Counted from the first letter of the stretch, positions 27,843 to 38,333 are shown. The stretch is 39,997 nucleotides of DNA from Halioglobus sp. (GCA_002699145.1 PABK01000037.1:1-39997), one strand, 5' to 3'. Notes: generated by a model not told the origin, from the sequence alone. Translations and numbers: made by a program.

Positions 27843-27871
27843 ATTCTAGCGATATACTTACCAAAAATCAA
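27843..27871 (-). promoter_or_regulatory. Alpha operon promoter
   Basis: On the minus strand TTGATT (27866–27871) and TAGAAT (27843–27848) are exactly 17 nt apart in the 135-nt gap between rpmJ and rpsM. The start site near 27836 gives a leader of about 79 nt, GC-rich with GGAG before the rpsM ATG. I could not confirm an S4-binding pseudoknot like that of E. coli. Confidence 0.85.
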
Positions 27872-27892
27872 CCGCTTACAGAGCCGAGGCGA

Positions 27893-28009
27893 TCAGCCCT
27901 GGCGCTGCTTGTGGCGCGGGTCGGTACTGCAGATGACGCGCACCACGCCCTTGCGGCGCACGACCTTGCAGTTCCGGCATATTTTTTTCACTGATGCACG
28001 TACTTTCAT
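27893..28009 (-). CDS. rpmJ: 50S ribosomal protein L36
   Basis: This is the smallest large-subunit protein, a zinc ribbon near the 23S rRNA core. The 38-residue product matches the E. coli length. It starts [19 protein letters not shown] and keeps the zinc ligands Cys11, Cys14, Cys27 and His33, so it is the zinc-containing form. It is the last gene of the spc operon, 29 nt after secY, and is followed by the separate alpha operon promoter. Confidence 0.96.
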   Translation of the reverse strand: MKVRASVKKICRNCKVVRRKGVVRVICSTDPRHKQRQG

Positions 28010-28038
28010 GTTTCCACTCCTACTCAGGGCCGCGAGGA

Positions 28039-29364
28039 TCAACGGATCCGCCCGGCACCCCCGTAATTCTTCAGGTTGGCCTTTTTCATCACCGAGTCAT
28101 ACTGGTGCGACATCAGGTGGCTCTGTACCTGGGCCATGAAATCCATCACCACCACGACCACGATCAGCAGTGAGGTACCGCCCAGGTAAAAGGGCACATT
28201 CCACATGACTACCAGGAACTGCGGCAGCAGACAGACCAGGGCGATATACGCGGCGCCGAAGACCGTCAGGCGCGTCAGCACGCCATCGATATAGTTGGCG
28301 GTCTGTTGTCCGGGGCGGATACCGGGGACAAACGCGCCGGACCGCTTCAGGTTGTCCGCCACTTCAACCGGGTTGAACATCAACGCCGTGTAAAAGAAGC
28401 AGAAAAATACGATAAAGATCGTGAACAGCAGGATATTCAGCGGCTGTCCAGGCCCGATCGCCACGGCCAGGTCCTGCAGCCAGTCCGAGCCGCCCGAGCC
28501 GAACCACTGCGCGATGGACGCGGGGAACAGCAGGATACTGCTGGCGAAAATGGCCGGGATCACCCCGGACATGTTGACCTTCAGGGGCAGATGGGAACTT
28601 TGCCCCTGGTACATTTTCCGGCCCTGCTGTCGCTTGGCGTAGTTCACGGTAATGCGCCGCTGGCCGCGCTCGATAAACACGATCATGTAGATCACCGCGA
28701 TCGCCAGGGCCAGGATGAACAGCAGTACCAGGATGTTCAGTTCGCCCTGCCGCGCCTGTTCCAGCGACTGGCCTATCGCCGCGGGAAGACCCGCCACGAT
28801 ACCGGCGAAGATCAGCAGGGAGATGCCGTTACCCACGCCTTTTTCCGTGATTTGCTCGCCCAGCCACATCATGAACACCGCACCGGTTACCAGCGAGGTG
28901 ATGGCGATGACAAAGAACAGCGGCGAGGTGTCATAGGACATGCCCTGGTTCGCCATGCCCACGGTCATGCCGGTGGCCTGGATGATGGCCAGCACCACCG
29001 TGAGGTAGCGCGTGTACTGGCTGATCTTGCGACGGCCGGCTTCGCCTTCCTTCTTCAGCTGCTCCAACTGCGGCGTTACCGCCGACATCAACTGCATGAT
29101 GATCGAGGCGGAGATGTACGGCATGATGCCCAGCGCCAGGATGCTCATGCGCTCCAGCGCACCCCCGGAGAACATGTTCGCCAGGCCCAGGATGGTGCCC
29201 TGGTTCTGGTTAAACAGGGCAGCCAGCTGGTTCGGATCAATACCCGGCACCGGGATATGCGTCCCGACCCGGTATACGAAGATCGCTAGCAGCACAAAGC
29301 GCAGGCGCCTGAACAGTTCGCTCAGGCCGGCCTTGTTGACTGAGGGCAGCTGTGCATTTGCCAT
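28039..29364 (-). CDS. secY: Preprotein translocase subunit SecY
   Basis: This is the pore-forming subunit of the Sec translocon in the inner membrane, exporting proteins with SecE, SecG and SecA. The product is 441 residues (E. coli 443) with ten predicted membrane helices. Recognisable segments are [43 protein letters not shown] (partly the plug region), and [14 protein letters not shown]. It sits in its standard place between rplO and rpmJ, 12 nt after rplO. Confidence 0.98.
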   Translation of the reverse strand: MANAQLPSVNKAGLSELFRRLRFVLLAIFVYRVGTHIPVPGIDPNQLAALFNQNQGTILGLANMFSGGALERMSILALGIMPYISASIIMQLMSAVTPQLEQLKKEGEAGRRKISQYTRYLTVVLAIIQATGMTVGMANQGMSYDTSPLFFVIAITSLVTGAVFMMWLGEQITEKGVGNGISLLIFAGIVAGLPAAIGQSLEQARQGELNILVLLFILALAIAVIYMIVFIERGQRRITVNYAKRQQGRKMYQGQSSHLPLKVNMSGVIPAIFASSILLFPASIAQWFGSGGSDWLQDLAVAIGPGQPLNILLFTIFIVFFCFFYTALMFNPVEVADNLKRSGAFVPGIRPGQQTANYIDGVLTRLTVFGAAYIALVCLLPQFLVVMWNVPFYLGGTSLLIVVVVVMDFMAQVQSHLMSHQYDSVMKKANLKNYGGAGRIR

Positions 29365-29376
29365 TACTTAATCGAC

Positions 29377-29823
29377 CTACTCTTCGACCTTGCCGCCGGC
29401 TTTCTCGATCGCCTCACGGGCGCCCTTGGTCACCGCCAGGCCCTTGACCGTGACGGCCTTGCCCAGCTCACCGGAGAGAAAGACACGCGCCCGCGTGACA
29501 TCGTCTTTCACAAGGTCGGCCTTTTTCAGCGCTTCCAGGTCAATGACGTCCGCCTGCACCGCGGCCAGCTCGCCCAGGCGAACCTGTGCGGTGGTGCGGG
29601 CAATACGCGAGGTAAAGCCGTACTTGGGCAGCCGCTTCTGCAACGGCATCTGGCCACCCTCGAAACCCGGACGGACCTTGCCGCCGGTACGGGATTTCTG
29701 ACCCTTGTGACCGCGACCGGCGGTCTTGCCGTTACCACTACCGATACCGCGGCCCACGCGCTTGGCGTCTTTCTTGGCGCCGGGTGCCGGGCTCAGCGTG
29801 TTCAACCGCATGACGTCTGACAT
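29377..29823 (-). CDS. rplO: 50S ribosomal protein L15
   Basis: This is a late-assembly large-subunit protein. The product is 148 residues from ATG 29823, or 144 (the E. coli length) from ATG 29811. The GAGGAG ribosome-binding site lies 6 nt before the first ATG and supports the longer form, [15 protein letters not shown]. The glycine-rich stretch [19 protein letters not shown] is typical. Its ribosome-binding site overlaps the end of rpmD, suggesting coupling. It precedes secY. Confidence 0.97.
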   Translation of the reverse strand: MSDVMRLNTLSPAPGAKKDAKRVGRGIGSGNGKTAGRGHKGQKSRTGGKVRPGFEGGQMPLQKRLPKYGFTSRIARTTAQVRLGELAAVQADVIDLEALKKADLVKDDVTRARVFLSGELGKAVTVKGLAVTKGAREAIEKAGGKVEE

Positions 29824-29826
29824 GAT

Positions 29827-30009
29827 TTACTCCTCAACCTTAACCAGGTAGTTGACCTGGTTGATCATGCCGCGCACCGCAGGTGTATCCTCGACCTCTA
29901 CCGTATGTCCGATACGACGCAGGCCCAGCCCGGCTACGCAAGCCTTGTGGTTTTTCAAACGGCCCGCAGAGCTCTTGACCTGCGTGACCTTGATAGTTGA
30001 TTTAGCCAT
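29827..30009 (-). CDS. rpmD: 50S ribosomal protein L30
   Basis: This small large-subunit protein is at the subunit surface near L5/L18. The product is 60 residues (E. coli 59). It contains [20 protein letters not shown], then [20 protein letters not shown], the normal family pattern. It lies 18 nt after rpsE and 3 nt before rplO, within the spc operon. Confidence 0.97.
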   Translation of the reverse strand: MAKSTIKVTQVKSSAGRLKNHKACVAGLGLRRIGHTVEVEDTPAVRGMINQVNYLVKVEE

Positions 30010-30027
30010 GACCAGCCAACCTGTTCT

Positions 30028-30540
30028 CTAGTTCAGAATTTCTTCAACCGACTTGCCGCGCTTGGCAGCGATATCTTCCGGGGAAGACATGTCGCGCAGG
30101 CCGTTGAACGTGGCGCGTACCACGTTGACCGGATTGGTCGAGCCGTAGCACTTGGCCAGTACGTCGTGCACACCGGCAATTTCCAGCACGGCGCGCATGG
30201 CGCCACCGGCAATAACGCCGGTACCTTCGGAGGCGGGCTGCATGTAAATCTTGCTGGCACCGTGCGATGCTTTCACCGGGTACTGGATGGTGCCGTTGTT
30301 GAGCTCCACCTGGATCATGTTGCGGCGCGCAGCTTCCATGGCTTTCTGGATGGCAACGGGCACTTCCCGCGCCTTACCACGACCAAAGCCAACCTTGCCG
30401 TTGCCATCGCCTACAACAGTCAGCGCAGTGAAGCCGAAAATCCGGCCGCCCTTGACCACCTTGGCCACGCGGTTAACCTGGACCAGCTTCTCCTGCAGGT
30501 CGCCATCCTGTTGCTGCTTTTTCTGATCGTTAAAAGCCAT
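30028..30540 (-). CDS. rpsE: 30S ribosomal protein S5
   Basis: This protein shapes the mRNA entry site and affects decoding accuracy with S4 and S12. The product is 170 residues (E. coli 167). It shows [19 protein letters not shown] followed by [20 protein letters not shown], the double-stranded RNA-binding domain. The N-terminus [18 protein letters not shown] is charged and poorly conserved. It lies 12 nt after rplR. Confidence 0.98.
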   Translation of the reverse strand: MAFNDQKKQQQDGDLQEKLVQVNRVAKVVKGGRIFGFTALTVVGDGNGKVGFGRGKAREVPVAIQKAMEAARRNMIQVELNNGTIQYPVKASHGASKIYMQPASEGTGVIAGGAMRAVLEIAGVHDVLAKCYGSTNPVNVVRATFNGLRDMSSPEDIAAKRGKSVEEILN

Positions 30541-30552
30541 ATCCCATAACCC

Positions 30553-30903
30553 TTAGAATTGGAGTCCGGACTCGCGCGCGGCATCCGCCAGCGCCTTGAC
30601 CCGCCCGTGATACTTGTAACCGCTGCGATCGAAAGCCACTTTCTCGATCCCGGCTTCCTTTGCGCGCTCCGCCACCAGCTTGCCCACCGCGGCTGCGGCG
30701 TCGACGTTGCTGGTCACGCCGCTGCGCAGCTCTTTGTCCAGCGTGGAGGCACAGGCCAGCACCTTGTCGCCAGCGGGCGCAATAATCTGCGCGTAAATAT
30801 GCCGCGGGGTACGGTGTACGCTCAGGCGCACCTCACCGAGGCCGCGCATACGGGCGCGCGCACGACGAGCACGACGCAACCTTGAATCATTTTTTGCACT
30901 CAT
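30553..30903 (-). CDS. rplR: 50S ribosomal protein L18
   Basis: This protein binds 5S rRNA with L5 and L25 in the central protuberance. The product is 116 residues (E. coli 117). Typical blocks are [18 protein letters not shown] and [20 protein letters not shown] near the C-terminus. It lies 8 nt after rplF and precedes rpsE. Confidence 0.98.
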   Translation of the reverse strand: MSAKNDSRLRRARRARARMRGLGEVRLSVHRTPRHIYAQIIAPAGDKVLACASTLDKELRSGVTSNVDAAAAVGKLVAERAKEAGIEKVAFDRSGYKYHGRVKALADAARESGLQF

Positions 30904-30911
30904 GATGTCAC

Positions 30912-31439
30912 CTACTTCTTCTTGGCTTCTTTACGACGGACGTGTTCATCCGCGTAACGAATACCTTTACCCTTGTAGGGCTCAGGCGGGCGGAACGAGC
31001 GGATCTCCGCCGCGGCCTGGCCGACGGCCTGCTTGTCGATACCCTTGACCACAATCTCGGTCTGGCTCGGGCTCTCCGCGGTCACACCCTCGGGCAGCTT
31101 GTAATCTACCGGGTGCGACAGGCCTACGGTCAGGTTGACGCTGCTACCCGAGGCCTTGGCCCGGTAGCCAACGCCGTTGAGCACCAGCTTTTTCTCCCAG
31201 CCTTCGCTCACGCCCACAACCATGTTGTTCAGCAGCGAACGGGTGGTACCCGCCATTGCCTTGAGGGCATCGCTCGCGTAGCTCAGGGTCAGGGCACTAT
31301 CTTCCTGCCTGACCTCGATACCGTCGTTCAGGGAAAGGTCGAGACTGCCCTTGCTGCCTTTTACGGTGAGGTCCTTACCGTTGATCTTGACCTCTACGCC
31401 GCCGGGCAGCTGTATCGGATTGTTTGCGACTCTGGACAT
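30912..31439 (-). CDS. rplF: 50S ribosomal protein L6
   Basis: This protein lies near the factor-binding site at the base of the L7/L12 stalk. The product is 175 residues (E. coli 177). It starts [19 protein letters not shown], has [19 protein letters not shown] in the middle, and ends with the family motif [19 protein letters not shown]. It lies 23 nt after rpsH. Confidence 0.98.
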   Translation of the reverse strand: MSRVANNPIQLPGGVEVKINGKDLTVKGSKGSLDLSLNDGIEVRQEDSALTLSYASDALKAMAGTTRSLLNNMVVGVSEGWEKKLVLNGVGYRAKASGSSVNLTVGLSHPVDYKLPEGVTAESPSQTEIVVKGIDKQAVGQAAAEIRSFRPPEPYKGKGIRYADEHVRRKEAKKK

Positions 31440-31462
31440 GTGAAAATCTCTAGGTCAATCAA

Positions 31463-31858
31463 TTAATAAACGGTACAGAGGACTTCACCACCGACGCCCG
31501 CGGCGCGTGCGGCGCGATCGGTCATCACACCCTTGGAGGTGGAGATAATCGCGACACCCAGCCCGGCGCGAACCTTGGGCAGTTCGTCCTTGCCGCGGTA
31601 CTGGCGCAGGCCAGGACGGCTGGTACGATCGATTTCCGCAATAACCGGCTTGCCTTTGTAGTACTTGAGGTCGATAGCCAGGCGCGGCTTGGCGCCCTCG
31701 GTCGAAGCGGTGAATCCCTCGATGTAGCCCTCTTCCTTCAGCACGTTCGCCACAGCGGCCTTCAGCTTGGAGCCGGGCATTTCGACGCGGGTCTTGCCTG
31801 CCATCTGGGCGTTGCGGATGCGGGTCAGCATGTCTGACAGCGGATCTTGCATACTCAT
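31463..31858 (-). CDS. rpsH: 30S ribosomal protein S8
   Basis: This protein binds 16S helix 21 early in assembly. In E. coli it represses the spc operon by binding near rplE; whether it does so here is not shown. The product is 131 residues (E. coli 130), starting [19 protein letters not shown] and ending [20 protein letters not shown] then EVLCTVY, the conserved RNA-binding end. Confidence 0.98.
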   Translation of the reverse strand: MSMQDPLSDMLTRIRNAQMAGKTRVEMPGSKLKAAVANVLKEEGYIEGFTASTEGAKPRLAIDLKYYKGKPVIAEIDRTSRPGLRQYRGKDELPKVRAGLGVAIISTSKGVMTDRAARAAGVGGEVLCTVY

Positions 31859-31889
31859 AATCTATATCTCTCCGTAGACCGACCGGCCG

Positions 31890-32195
31890 TTACCAGCTGG
31901 ACTTTACGAGGCCGGGGACATCACCGCGCATGGCGGCTTCACGCAGCTTGTTACGGCACAGGCCGAACTTGCGGTACACGGCGTGGGGGCGACCAGTGAC
32001 CTGGCAGCGACGCTGCTGCCGCACCGGGCTGGCATTTCGCGGCAACTTCTGCAGGCGCACCTGTGCGTCCCACTTTTCCTCATCCGACGCATTGACGTCA
32101 GTGAGAATGGCCTTCAGGGCTGCGCGCTTGGCGGCGAACTTCTGGACCGTGCGTGCGCGTTTCTTTTCCCGCGCAATCATTGATTTCTTTGCCAT
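31890..32195 (-). CDS. rpsN: 30S ribosomal protein S14
   Basis: This is a protein of the 30S head near the tRNA sites. The 101-residue product is the E. coli-type long form, which lacks the zinc-binding CxxC pairs of the short paralogue. It starts [20 protein letters not shown] and ends with [19 protein letters not shown] then [15 protein letters not shown]. It lies 12 nt after rplE. Confidence 0.98.
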   Translation of the reverse strand: MAKKSMIAREKKRARTVQKFAAKRAALKAILTDVNASDEEKWDAQVRLQKLPRNASPVRQQRRCQVTGRPHAVYRKFGLCRNKLREAAMRGDVPGLVKSSW

Positions 32196-32207
32196 GTGTA
32201 ACGCCTC

Positions 32208-32747
32208 TTAAGCCTTGAGCGGGAAGTTGAAAGCGCGCAGCAGGGCGCGGCCTTCATCGTCCGTACGCGCGGAAGTGGTAATGGTGATATCCAGCCCACG
32301 CAGCGCGTCTACCTTGTCGTACTCGATTTCCGGGAAAATGATCTGTTCGGAAACACCCATTGCGAAATTGCCCCGCCCGTCGAAGGAGCGCGGGCTGATG
32401 CCGCGGAAATCCCGGATACGGGGAATGGCGATGCTGATCAGCCGCTCCAGGAACTCGTACATACGTTCAGAACGCAGGGTTACCTTGCAGCCGATCGGCC
32501 AGCCGTCGCGCACCTTGAAGCCCGCGATTGATTTGCGCGCCTTGGTGACCACGGGCTTTTGCCCGGCGATCATCTCCATGTCCGCTACCGCGTTCTCGAG
32601 AATCTTCTTGTCGCCGATAGCCTCGCCCACACCCATGTTCAGGGTGATCTTGGTGATGCGCGGCACCTCCATGATGTTCTTCAGCTCCAGTTCTTCGCGG
32701 AGCTTGGGAGCGATCTCGTTAACGTACTTTTCTTTCAGGTTTGCCAT
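32208..32747 (-). CDS. rplE: 50S ribosomal protein L5
   Basis: This protein binds 5S rRNA in the central protuberance and touches P-site tRNA. The product is 179 residues, equal to E. coli. It contains [39 protein letters not shown] and [15 protein letters not shown]. It follows rplX with a 35-nt gap that holds a GC-rich hairpin, the zone where the E. coli spc operon is repressed by S8. Confidence 0.98.
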   Translation of the reverse strand: MANLKEKYVNEIAPKLREELELKNIMEVPRITKITLNMGVGEAIGDKKILENAVADMEMIAGQKPVVTKARKSIAGFKVRDGWPIGCKVTLRSERMYEFLERLISIAIPRIRDFRGISPRSFDGRGNFAMGVSEQIIFPEIEYDKVDALRGLDITITTSARTDDEGRALLRAFNFPLKA

Positions 32748-32768
32748 GTCCGTTTCCTGCCAACTCTC

Positions 32769-32783
32769 AGGGGCGCGCGCCCT
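32769..32783 (-). other. GC-rich hairpin at rplX-rplE junction
   Basis: AGGG and CCCT flank an alternating GC core (32769–32783) that overlaps the last base of the rplX stop region and lies about 22 nt before the rplE ATG. No U tract follows. It could influence rplE translation; this is inference. Confidence 0.35.
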
Positions 32784-33097
32784 CAGGAGTCGATCACCTC
32801 GCCATTTGATTTGAAGAAGCGCACCTTGCGGTCGCCGTCGACCCTGAACCCCACCCGGTCAGCCTTGCTCGTCTGCGGATTGAATATCGCGACGTTTGAC
32901 ACCTGGATCGGCGCCTCCTGCTCAACGATACCGCCAGCGACGCCCGCCTGCGGATTGGGACGCGTGTGCTTCTTCACCATATTGACGCCAGCAACGACCA
33001 CCTTGCCGTTGCTCAGCACCTGGCGCACCTTGCCGCGCTTGCCCTTGTCTTTACCCGCTATGACGATTACTTCGTCTTCGCTCTTGATCTTCAACAT
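32783..33097 (-). CDS. rplX: 50S ribosomal protein L24
   Basis: This assembly-initiator protein of the large subunit is near the exit tunnel. The product is 104 residues, equal to E. coli. The KOW motif is visible at [20 protein letters not shown] (8–27), followed by [16 protein letters not shown]. It lies 22 nt after rplN. Confidence 0.98.
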   Translation of the reverse strand: MLKIKSEDEVIVIAGKDKGKRGKVRQVLSNGKVVVAGVNMVKKHTRPNPQAGVAGGIVEQEAPIQVSNVAIFNPQTSKADRVGFRVDGDRKVRFFKSNGEVIDS

Positions 33098-33119
33098 CGT
33101 CTCGCCTCTCCCTTCCGGC

Positions 33120-33488
33120 CTAGATTACTTCGGGGGCCAGGGAAATAATTTTCATAAACTTCTCACCACGCAGTTCGCGGGTCACCGGGCCAAAAATACG
33201 CGTCCCGATAGGCGCTTCCTGCGCGTTCAACAAAACCGCCGCGTTGTCATCAAATTTGATCAGGGAGCCATCGGCCCGGCGCACACCTTTCTTGGTGCGC
33301 ACAACCACCGCAGTCATGACCTGCCCTTTCTTGACCTTGCCGCGCGGAATCGCCTCTTTTACGGTGACCTTGATGAGGTCGCCAACTCGGGCGTAACGAC
33401 GCTTGGAACCGCCGAGCACCTTGATGCACATGACACGGCGCGCGCCGCTGTTATCGGCCACATCCAAATACGACTCTGTCTGAATCAT
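33120..33488 (-). CDS. rplN: 50S ribosomal protein L14
   Basis: This protein forms intersubunit bridges with 16S rRNA and is the docking site of the silencing factor RsfS. The product is 122 residues (E. coli 123), starting [20 protein letters not shown] and containing [20 protein letters not shown]. It is the first gene of the spc group, 56 nt after rpsQ. No separate promoter was recognised in that gap. Confidence 0.98.
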   Translation of the reverse strand: MIQTESYLDVADNSGARRVMCIKVLGGSKRRYARVGDLIKVTVKEAIPRGKVKKGQVMTAVVVRTKKGVRRADGSLIKFDDNAAVLLNAQEAPIGTRIFGPVTRELRGEKFMKIISLAPEVI

Positions 33489-33544
33489 TTTCTACTCCAA
33501 CTGCGGCCCGGATTAAGGCCGCGCCAAACTCGCGTGCCCCGGTC

Positions 33545-33811
33545 TCAGACCTGGGTGGCGCTCTCTACAACTTCCAGCAGCTTCCAGGTCTTGGACTTGG
33601 AAATCGGGCGCGTCTCCGCAACCGTCACAGTATCGCCAATGGAACACTCGTTGGACTCGTCGTGCGCGTGAATCCGGGATGAGCGGGTAATGTACTTACC
33701 GTACACAGGGTGTTTTACCCGGCGCTCAACCAGGACGGTAATCGTCTTGTCCATCTTGTTGCTGACGACCTTGCCAGTCGCCGTACGTGTACGCTTTTCT
33801 GCACCTGACAT
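33545..33811 (-). CDS. rpsQ: 30S ribosomal protein S17
   Basis: This is a primary binder of the 5' domain of 16S rRNA. The product is 88 residues (E. coli 84). It has [20 protein letters not shown] followed by [20 protein letters not shown], the OB-fold of the family. It lies 2 nt after rpmC and is the last gene of the S10 group. Confidence 0.98.
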   Translation of the reverse strand: MSGAEKRTRTATGKVVSNKMDKTITVLVERRVKHPVYGKYITRSSRIHAHDESNECSIGDTVTVAETRPISKSKTWKLLEVVESATQV

Positions 33812-33813
33812 AA

Positions 33814-34005
33814 TTAGTTACCTGCCTTTTCACTGAGCACAGTCTTGACCCTGGCAATGTCGCGCTGGTTCTGCCGCAACAGGTGAGTCTGGGCCAACTG
33901 GCCAGTGGCTTTCTGCATACGCAACTTGAACTGCTCCTCACGCAGGGTGAGCAGGTCCTTGTTCAGGTCCTCAGCGGACTTTTCACGTAGTTCACTGGCT
34001 TTCAT
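33814..34005 (-). CDS. rpmC: 50S ribosomal protein L29
   Basis: This small helical protein is at the tunnel exit beside L23. From ATG 34005 the product is 63 residues, the E. coli length, starting [23 protein letters not shown] one codon earlier is also in frame, but the ATG overlaps the rplP stop (TGATG), the usual coupling pattern, so I prefer it. Confidence 0.96.
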   Translation of the reverse strand: MKASELREKSAEDLNKDLLTLREEQFKLRMQKATGQLAQTHLLRQNQRDIARVKTVLSEKAGN

Positions 34006-34418
34006 CACATCACCGACCGTTTTACAAACGTTGTGGCCACCGGGATCTTGGCCGCGGCCAGGGCAAACGCCTCGCGCGCCAACTCCTCCGATACACCCTG
34101 TACCTCGTAGAGCACCCGGCCCGGCTGGATCTGGGCTACCCAGTACTCGACGTTACCCTTACCTTTACCCTGGCGCACTTCCAGCGGCTTGCCGGTGATC
34201 GGCTTGTCCGGGAAGACGCGAATCCAGATCTTTCCGCCACGCTTGATGTGACGGGTCATCGCGCGACGCGCGGCCTCGATCTGACGAGCCGTCACGCGAC
34301 CGCGACCGGTCGCCTTCAGGCCGTATTCGCCGAAGCTTACCTTGCTGCCGCGATGCGCCAGGCCACGGTTACGGCCCTTCTGCGTCTTGCGAAATTTTGT
34401 ACGCTTTGGTTGAAGCAT
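34005..34418 (-). CDS. rplP: 50S ribosomal protein L16
   Basis: This late-assembly protein is near the A-site tRNA elbow. The product is 137 residues (E. coli 136), starting [19 protein letters not shown]. The loop with [20 protein letters not shown] includes Arg82, which corresponds to the hydroxylated Arg81 of E. coli. Its stop overlaps the rpmC start, and it lies 11 nt after rpsC. Confidence 0.98.
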   Translation of the reverse strand: MLQPKRTKFRKTQKGRNRGLAHRGSKVSFGEYGLKATGRGRVTARQIEAARRAMTRHIKRGGKIWIRVFPDKPITGKPLEVRQGKGKGNVEYWVAQIQPGRVLYEVQGVSEELAREAFALAAAKIPVATTFVKRSVM

Positions 34419-34429
34419 CTGCGTAACCC

Positions 34430-35101
34430 TTAACTAGTTGCTGATTTCCTGGCGCTGTCGGCCTGAGCTTCCTCGCCGATAACCTCGCCTTTGAAGATCC
34501 ACACTTTCACACCCAGGATGCCGTAGGTGGTGGATGCCTCGTAGGTCGCGTAATCAATATCCGCCCGCAGCGTGTGCAGGGGTACACGGCCTTCGCGATA
34601 CCACTCGGTGCGCGCAATCTCCGCGCCGCCCAGGCGCCCGCTGATCTGCACCTTGATACCCTCAGCACCCTGGCGCATCGCATTCTGCACCACGCGCTTC
34701 ATGGCGCGACGGAACATGACCCTGCGCTCCAGCTGTTGCGCGACGTTCTGCGCGACCAGCTTCGCATCCAGGTCAGGCTTGCGAATTTCCTCGATATTGA
34801 TGTGAACCGGCACACCCATCTTTTCGCTCAGCTGTTGACGCAGCTTGTCCACGTCCTCGCCCTTCTTGCCGATCACGATACCCGGACGCGCCGTATGGAT
34901 GGTGATACGGGCGGTCTGTGCCGGGCGCTCGATAACGACGCGACTAACGGAAGCGTGATCCAGCGCTTTCTCGATGTAGGCGCGCGCTTCCAGGTCGGTG
35001 ATCAGTTGCCTGGCGAAGTTCTTGCTGTCGGCATACCAGATCGAGTTGTGATCCTTGACGATGCCCAGGCGAATTCCGGTGGGGTGTACTTTCTGGCCCA
35101 T
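34430..35101 (-). CDS. rpsC: 30S ribosomal protein S3
   Basis: This protein lines the mRNA entry tunnel with S4 and S5 and has helicase-like contacts. The product is 223 residues (E. coli 233), the difference being a shorter C-terminal tail. It starts [20 protein letters not shown], has the KH-domain loop [17 protein letters not shown], and the second domain [20 protein letters not shown]. It lies 11 nt after rplV. Confidence 0.98.
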   Translation of the reverse strand: MGQKVHPTGIRLGIVKDHNSIWYADSKNFARQLITDLEARAYIEKALDHASVSRVVIERPAQTARITIHTARPGIVIGKKGEDVDKLRQQLSEKMGVPVHINIEEIRKPDLDAKLVAQNVAQQLERRVMFRRAMKRVVQNAMRQGAEGIKVQISGRLGGAEIARTEWYREGRVPLHTLRADIDYATYEASTTYGILGVKVWIFKGEVIGEEAQADSARKSATS

Positions 35102-35112
35102 GTAGTTGTCTC

Positions 35113-35457
35113 CTAACCCTGGCTTTCGCCGTCGGCGACCTTGATAGTGATATGGCAGCTGCGCTTGAGGATGCGGTCAGCGCGACCTTTGGCGCGCGGG
35201 CGCAGGCGCTTGAGCGTCGTGCCCTCGTCCACAAAGATGCTCGCCACTTTCAACTCGCCCACGTCGGCGCCCTCGTTGTTCTCGGCATTGGCAATGGCGG
35301 AGTCGAGAAGCTTCTTGACGAGATGGGCGGCCTTCTTCGGGCTGAATTCCAGCAGGCTGAGCGCCTCTTCGACAGGCAGGCCGCGCACCTGGTCGGCGAC
35401 CAGGCGTACCTTCTGCGCGGAGATCTGCGCGCCTTTCAATCTTGCTGCAACTTCCAT
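35113..35457 (-). CDS. rplV: 50S ribosomal protein L22
   Basis: The long beta-hairpin of this protein narrows the peptide exit tunnel opposite L4. The product is 114 residues (E. coli 110). It contains [20 protein letters not shown] and ends with the hairpin region [20 protein letters not shown]. It lies 42 nt after rpsS. Confidence 0.98.
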   Translation of the reverse strand: MEVAARLKGAQISAQKVRLVADQVRGLPVEEALSLLEFSPKKAAHLVKKLLDSAIANAENNEGADVGELKVASIFVDEGTTLKRLRPRAKGRADRILKRSCHITIKVADGESQG

Positions 35458-35499
35458 TTTTCTAAACCTCTGGTTCTGGAAACAAGAACGTCAAAGCGC

Positions 35500-35775
35500 C
35501 TAGCGCTTCGCTTTCTTGTCGACAATGTGGCCGCGGAACGTGCGCGTCACCGCAAACTCGCCCAGTTTGTGACCGACCATGTCCTCGTTGATCAGGATCG
35601 GCACGTGCTGACGCCCGTTGTGCACAGCGATGGTCAGGCCGACCATGTCCGGCGCAACCATGGAACGCCGCGACCAGGTCTTGATCGGACGGCGGTCGTT
35701 GCTCTCGATCGCTGCTTCGACCTTCTTCATCAGGTGAAGGTCGATAAAGGGGCCTTTCTTCAGTGAACGCGGCAC
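35500..35775 (-). CDS. rpsS: 30S ribosomal protein S19
   Basis: This head protein binds with S13 and makes intersubunit bridges. The product is 91 residues (E. coli 92), starting [20 protein letters not shown] and including [20 protein letters not shown] then [16 protein letters not shown]. It lies 36 nt after rplB. Confidence 0.98.
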   Translation of the reverse strand: MPRSLKKGPFIDLHLMKKVEAAIESNDRRPIKTWSRRSMVAPDMVGLTIAVHNGRQHVPILINEDMVGHKLGEFAVTRTFRGHIVDKKAKR

Positions 35776-35811
35776 AGTTGCTTTCCTCTACTCTCGTTAC
35801 TCGTCTGTCGC

Positions 35812-36639
35812 TTACTTCGCGCGACGGCGGCGAACAATCAGCTTGTCGGTACGCTTGTTCTTGCGTGTCTTGTAACCCTTGGTCGGTGTACCCCAGGGGC
35901 TGACCGGGTGACGGCCGCCAGAGGTGCGTCCCTCACCACCACCATGCGGGTGGTCCACAGGGTTCATGGCGACACCGCGAACAGTCGGGCGTACACCGCG
36001 CCAGCGCGCGGCGCCGGCCTTACCCAGCTTGCGCAGGCTGTGCTCGGAATTGGAAACCTCGCCCAGGGTGGCACGACAGTCGGCCAGCACCTTGCGCATT
36101 TCACCGGAGCGCAGACGCACGGTTGCGTACTGCCCCTCGCGCGCAACCAGCTGCACCGACGCCCCTGCAGAGCGCGCCATCTGGGCGCCCTTGCCGGGCT
36201 TCAATTCGATACAGTGGATAACGGAACCAACGGGGATGTTGCGAAGGGGGAGACAGTTGCCGGCCTTGATCGGGGCCGCGGAGCCGGATTGCAGCACGTC
36301 GCCGGCTTTCACGCCACGCGGCGCAATGATATAGCGGCGCTCGCCGTCGGCGAACAGCAGCAGGGCGATGTGCGCAGTGCGATTGGGGTCGTACTCCAGG
36401 CGTTCCACACGCGCCGGAATACCGTCCTTGGTACGCTTGAAATCGATCTTGCGGTAGTGCTGCTTGTGACCACCGCCGATATGACGGGTAGTGATGCGCC
36501 CGTTATTGTTACGCCCGCCCTTGCGCGACTGCTTCTCCAGCAGCGGCGCGTGGGGGTCGCCCTTGTGCAGGTCTTCGCTCACCACGCGAACGACGTGGCG
36601 GCGACCCGGGGACGTCGGCTTGCTCTTCAATACAGCCAT
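35812..36639 (-). CDS. rplB: 50S ribosomal protein L2
   Basis: This protein is needed for subunit association and peptidyl transferase activity. The product is 275 residues (E. coli 273). It starts [20 protein letters not shown] and keeps the critical C-terminal segment [17 protein letters not shown] with the His implicated in activity. The tail [18 protein letters not shown] is basic as usual. It lies 14 nt after rplW. Confidence 0.98.
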   Translation of the reverse strand: MAVLKSKPTSPGRRHVVRVVSEDLHKGDPHAPLLEKQSRKGGRNNNGRITTRHIGGGHKQHYRKIDFKRTKDGIPARVERLEYDPNRTAHIALLLFADGERRYIIAPRGVKAGDVLQSGSAAPIKAGNCLPLRNIPVGSVIHCIELKPGKGAQMARSAGASVQLVAREGQYATVRLRSGEMRKVLADCRATLGEVSNSEHSLRKLGKAGAARWRGVRPTVRGVAMNPVDHPHGGGEGRTSGGRHPVSPWGTPTKGYKTRKNKRTDKLIVRRRRAK

Positions 36640-36653
36640 TTCAATCCTGCTCC

Positions 36654-36950
36654 TTACTCGGCGACCGCAAAGTCAATATCCTGACCCTGCGCCAGCTTCA
36701 CATAGGCTTTCTTCCAGGTCGGGCGGGTGCTGAAACCATAGCGGTTGCGCTTCACCTTGCCCTTCACCTTCAGGGTGTTGACGTTTTCCACCTCAACCTT
36801 GAACAGCTGCTCCACGGAGCGCTTGATCTCGGCCTTGGTCGCGTCAACCGCCACCTTGAATACGTACTGGTTGTTCTCATCGGCGGCAATCGCCGCCTTT
36901 TCAGAGACGTGTGGACCTACCAGCACCTGAAAAATGCGCTCCTGGTTCAT
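36654..36950 (-). CDS. rplW: 50S ribosomal protein L23
   Basis: This tunnel-exit protein docks trigger factor and signal recognition particle. The product is 98 residues (E. coli 100), starting [20 protein letters not shown]. Glu17 lies where the trigger-factor contact Glu18 of E. coli is found. The loop includes [20 protein letters not shown]. It overlaps the end of rplD by 4 nt (ATGA), so translation is coupled. Confidence 0.98.
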   Translation of the reverse strand: MNQERIFQVLVGPHVSEKAAIAADENNQYVFKVAVDATKAEIKRSVEQLFKVEVENVNTLKVKGKVKRNRYGFSTRPTWKKAYVKLAQGQDIDFAVAE

Positions 36951-37564
36951 CCCAGCATCTCCTCAAACTTCTTCACGGCGTCGACCGTGACGATTACCTT
37001 CTCGTGACCGATCAGGCTGACGGGGTCGACACCTTCCACGTCACGCACGTCCACCTTGTGCAGGTTGCGCGCCGCCAGGTACAGGTTTTCACCTACCTCG
37101 TCAGAGACGATCAAAACGTTGTCCACGCCGAACTCGCCGAGCTGCTTGGCCAGCAGCTTGGTCTTGGGCGCCTCCAGGTCCAGGCTCTCGACAACCATCA
37201 GCCGATCCTGGCGCGCCAGCTCCGACATGATGGAGCGCAGAGCGGCGCGGTACATCTTGCGATTGACCTTCTGTGCATGGTCCTGCGGCCTTGCCGCGAA
37301 GGTCACACCACCGCTGCGCCAGATCGGCGAGCGAATGGTGCCGGCGCGTGCGCGGCCGGTCCCTTTCTGGCGCCACGGCTTCTTGCCGCCGCCGCTGACC
37401 GCAGAGCGGTTCTTCTGCGCGCGCGTGCCCTGGCGGGCGCCGGCCATGTAGGCGGTCACCACCTGGTGCACCAGGGCTTCGTTGTACTCACGTGCGAAGG
37501 CAGTGTCCGAGACAGAAACCGTTTCCGCCTCGCCGCTACCCGGCTTCAATACACTCAATTCCAC
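36947..37564 (-). CDS. rplD: 50S ribosomal protein L4
   Basis: The extended loop of this protein lines the exit tunnel. In E. coli L4 also represses the S10 operon by acting on its leader. The product is 205 residues (E. coli 201). The tunnel-loop region reads [20 protein letters not shown] then [19 protein letters not shown], as expected. The end overlaps rplW by 4 nt, and the start lies 18 nt after rplC. Autoregulation here is possible but not shown. Confidence 0.98.
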   Translation of the reverse strand: MELSVLKPGSGEAETVSVSDTAFAREYNEALVHQVVTAYMAGARQGTRAQKNRSAVSGGGKKPWRQKGTGRARAGTIRSPIWRSGGVTFAARPQDHAQKVNRKMYRAALRSIMSELARQDRLMVVESLDLEAPKTKLLAKQLGEFGVDNVLIVSDEVGENLYLAARNLHKVDVRDVEGVDPVSLIGHEKVIVTVDAVKKFEEMLG

Positions 37565-37582
37565 GTTGGAAACCCCCTAACC

Positions 37583-38218
37583 TTAAGCCTTGACCGTGGG
37601 GCGAACGATAACGTCGCCGCCGGGCGCGCCAGGTACGGCACCCTTGATGAGGAGCAGGTTGCGCTCTACATCGACGCGCACCACCTCCAGGCCCTGGGTT
37701 GTGACATTGGCAGCGCCCATGTGGCCCGCCATCTTCTTGCCTTTCCATACGCGACCGGGCGTCTGGCACTGGCCGATTGAGCCAGGGGCACGGTGAGACA
37801 GCGAGTTGCCGTGGGTCGCATCCTGCATGGAGAAGTTCCAGCGCTTGACACCGCCCTGGAAGCCCTTGCCCTTGGATTTGCCCGAGACGTCGACCTTCTG
37901 GCCGGCCTCGAAACGCTCCACAGTCAGCTCGGCACCGACTTCGGGCGCCTCGTCGGAGTCTCCCAGGCGGAATTCCCACAAACCGGTACCGGCCTCGACG
38001 CCCGCCTTGGCGAACTGTCCTGCCTGTGACTTGTTTACTCGTGAGGCCTTGCGGTTGCCCGCCGTGACCTGGATCGCGCGATAGCCGTGGCCATCGATAT
38101 CTTTGATCTGAGTAACGCGGTTTGGAGTGATCTCCACTACGGTTACTGGGATTGATGCGCCGTCGTCGGTAAACACACGTGTCATACCGGACTTACGGCC
38201 GACTAAGCCAATAGTCAT
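37583..38218 (-). CDS. rplC: 50S ribosomal protein L3
   Basis: This early-assembly protein binds near the peptidyl transferase centre. The product is 211 residues (E. coli 209), starting [20 protein letters not shown]. The loop [20 protein letters not shown] has Gln150 at the position methylated by PrmB in E. coli. A 114-nt gap separates it from rpsJ; the gap holds a 7-bp hairpin at 38262–38279 and AGAGG upstream of the ATG. Confidence 0.98.
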   Translation of the reverse strand: MTIGLVGRKSGMTRVFTDDGASIPVTVVEITPNRVTQIKDIDGHGYRAIQVTAGNRKASRVNKSQAGQFAKAGVEAGTGLWEFRLGDSDEAPEVGAELTVERFEAGQKVDVSGKSKGKGFQGGVKRWNFSMQDATHGNSLSHRAPGSIGQCQTPGRVWKGKKMAGHMGAANVTTQGLEVVRVDVERNLLLIKGAVPGAPGGDVIVRPTVKA

Positions 38219-38333
38219 TTTTCCAACCTCTGCAGTGTACGGGGCTTAACCCTCTATGGCCGGCCCTGAAAGCAGGACCGTTACACACCCGACCCCTCCG
38301 TAGAGGGCGGGCAGGTCTTTTTCGGTTTGTCGT

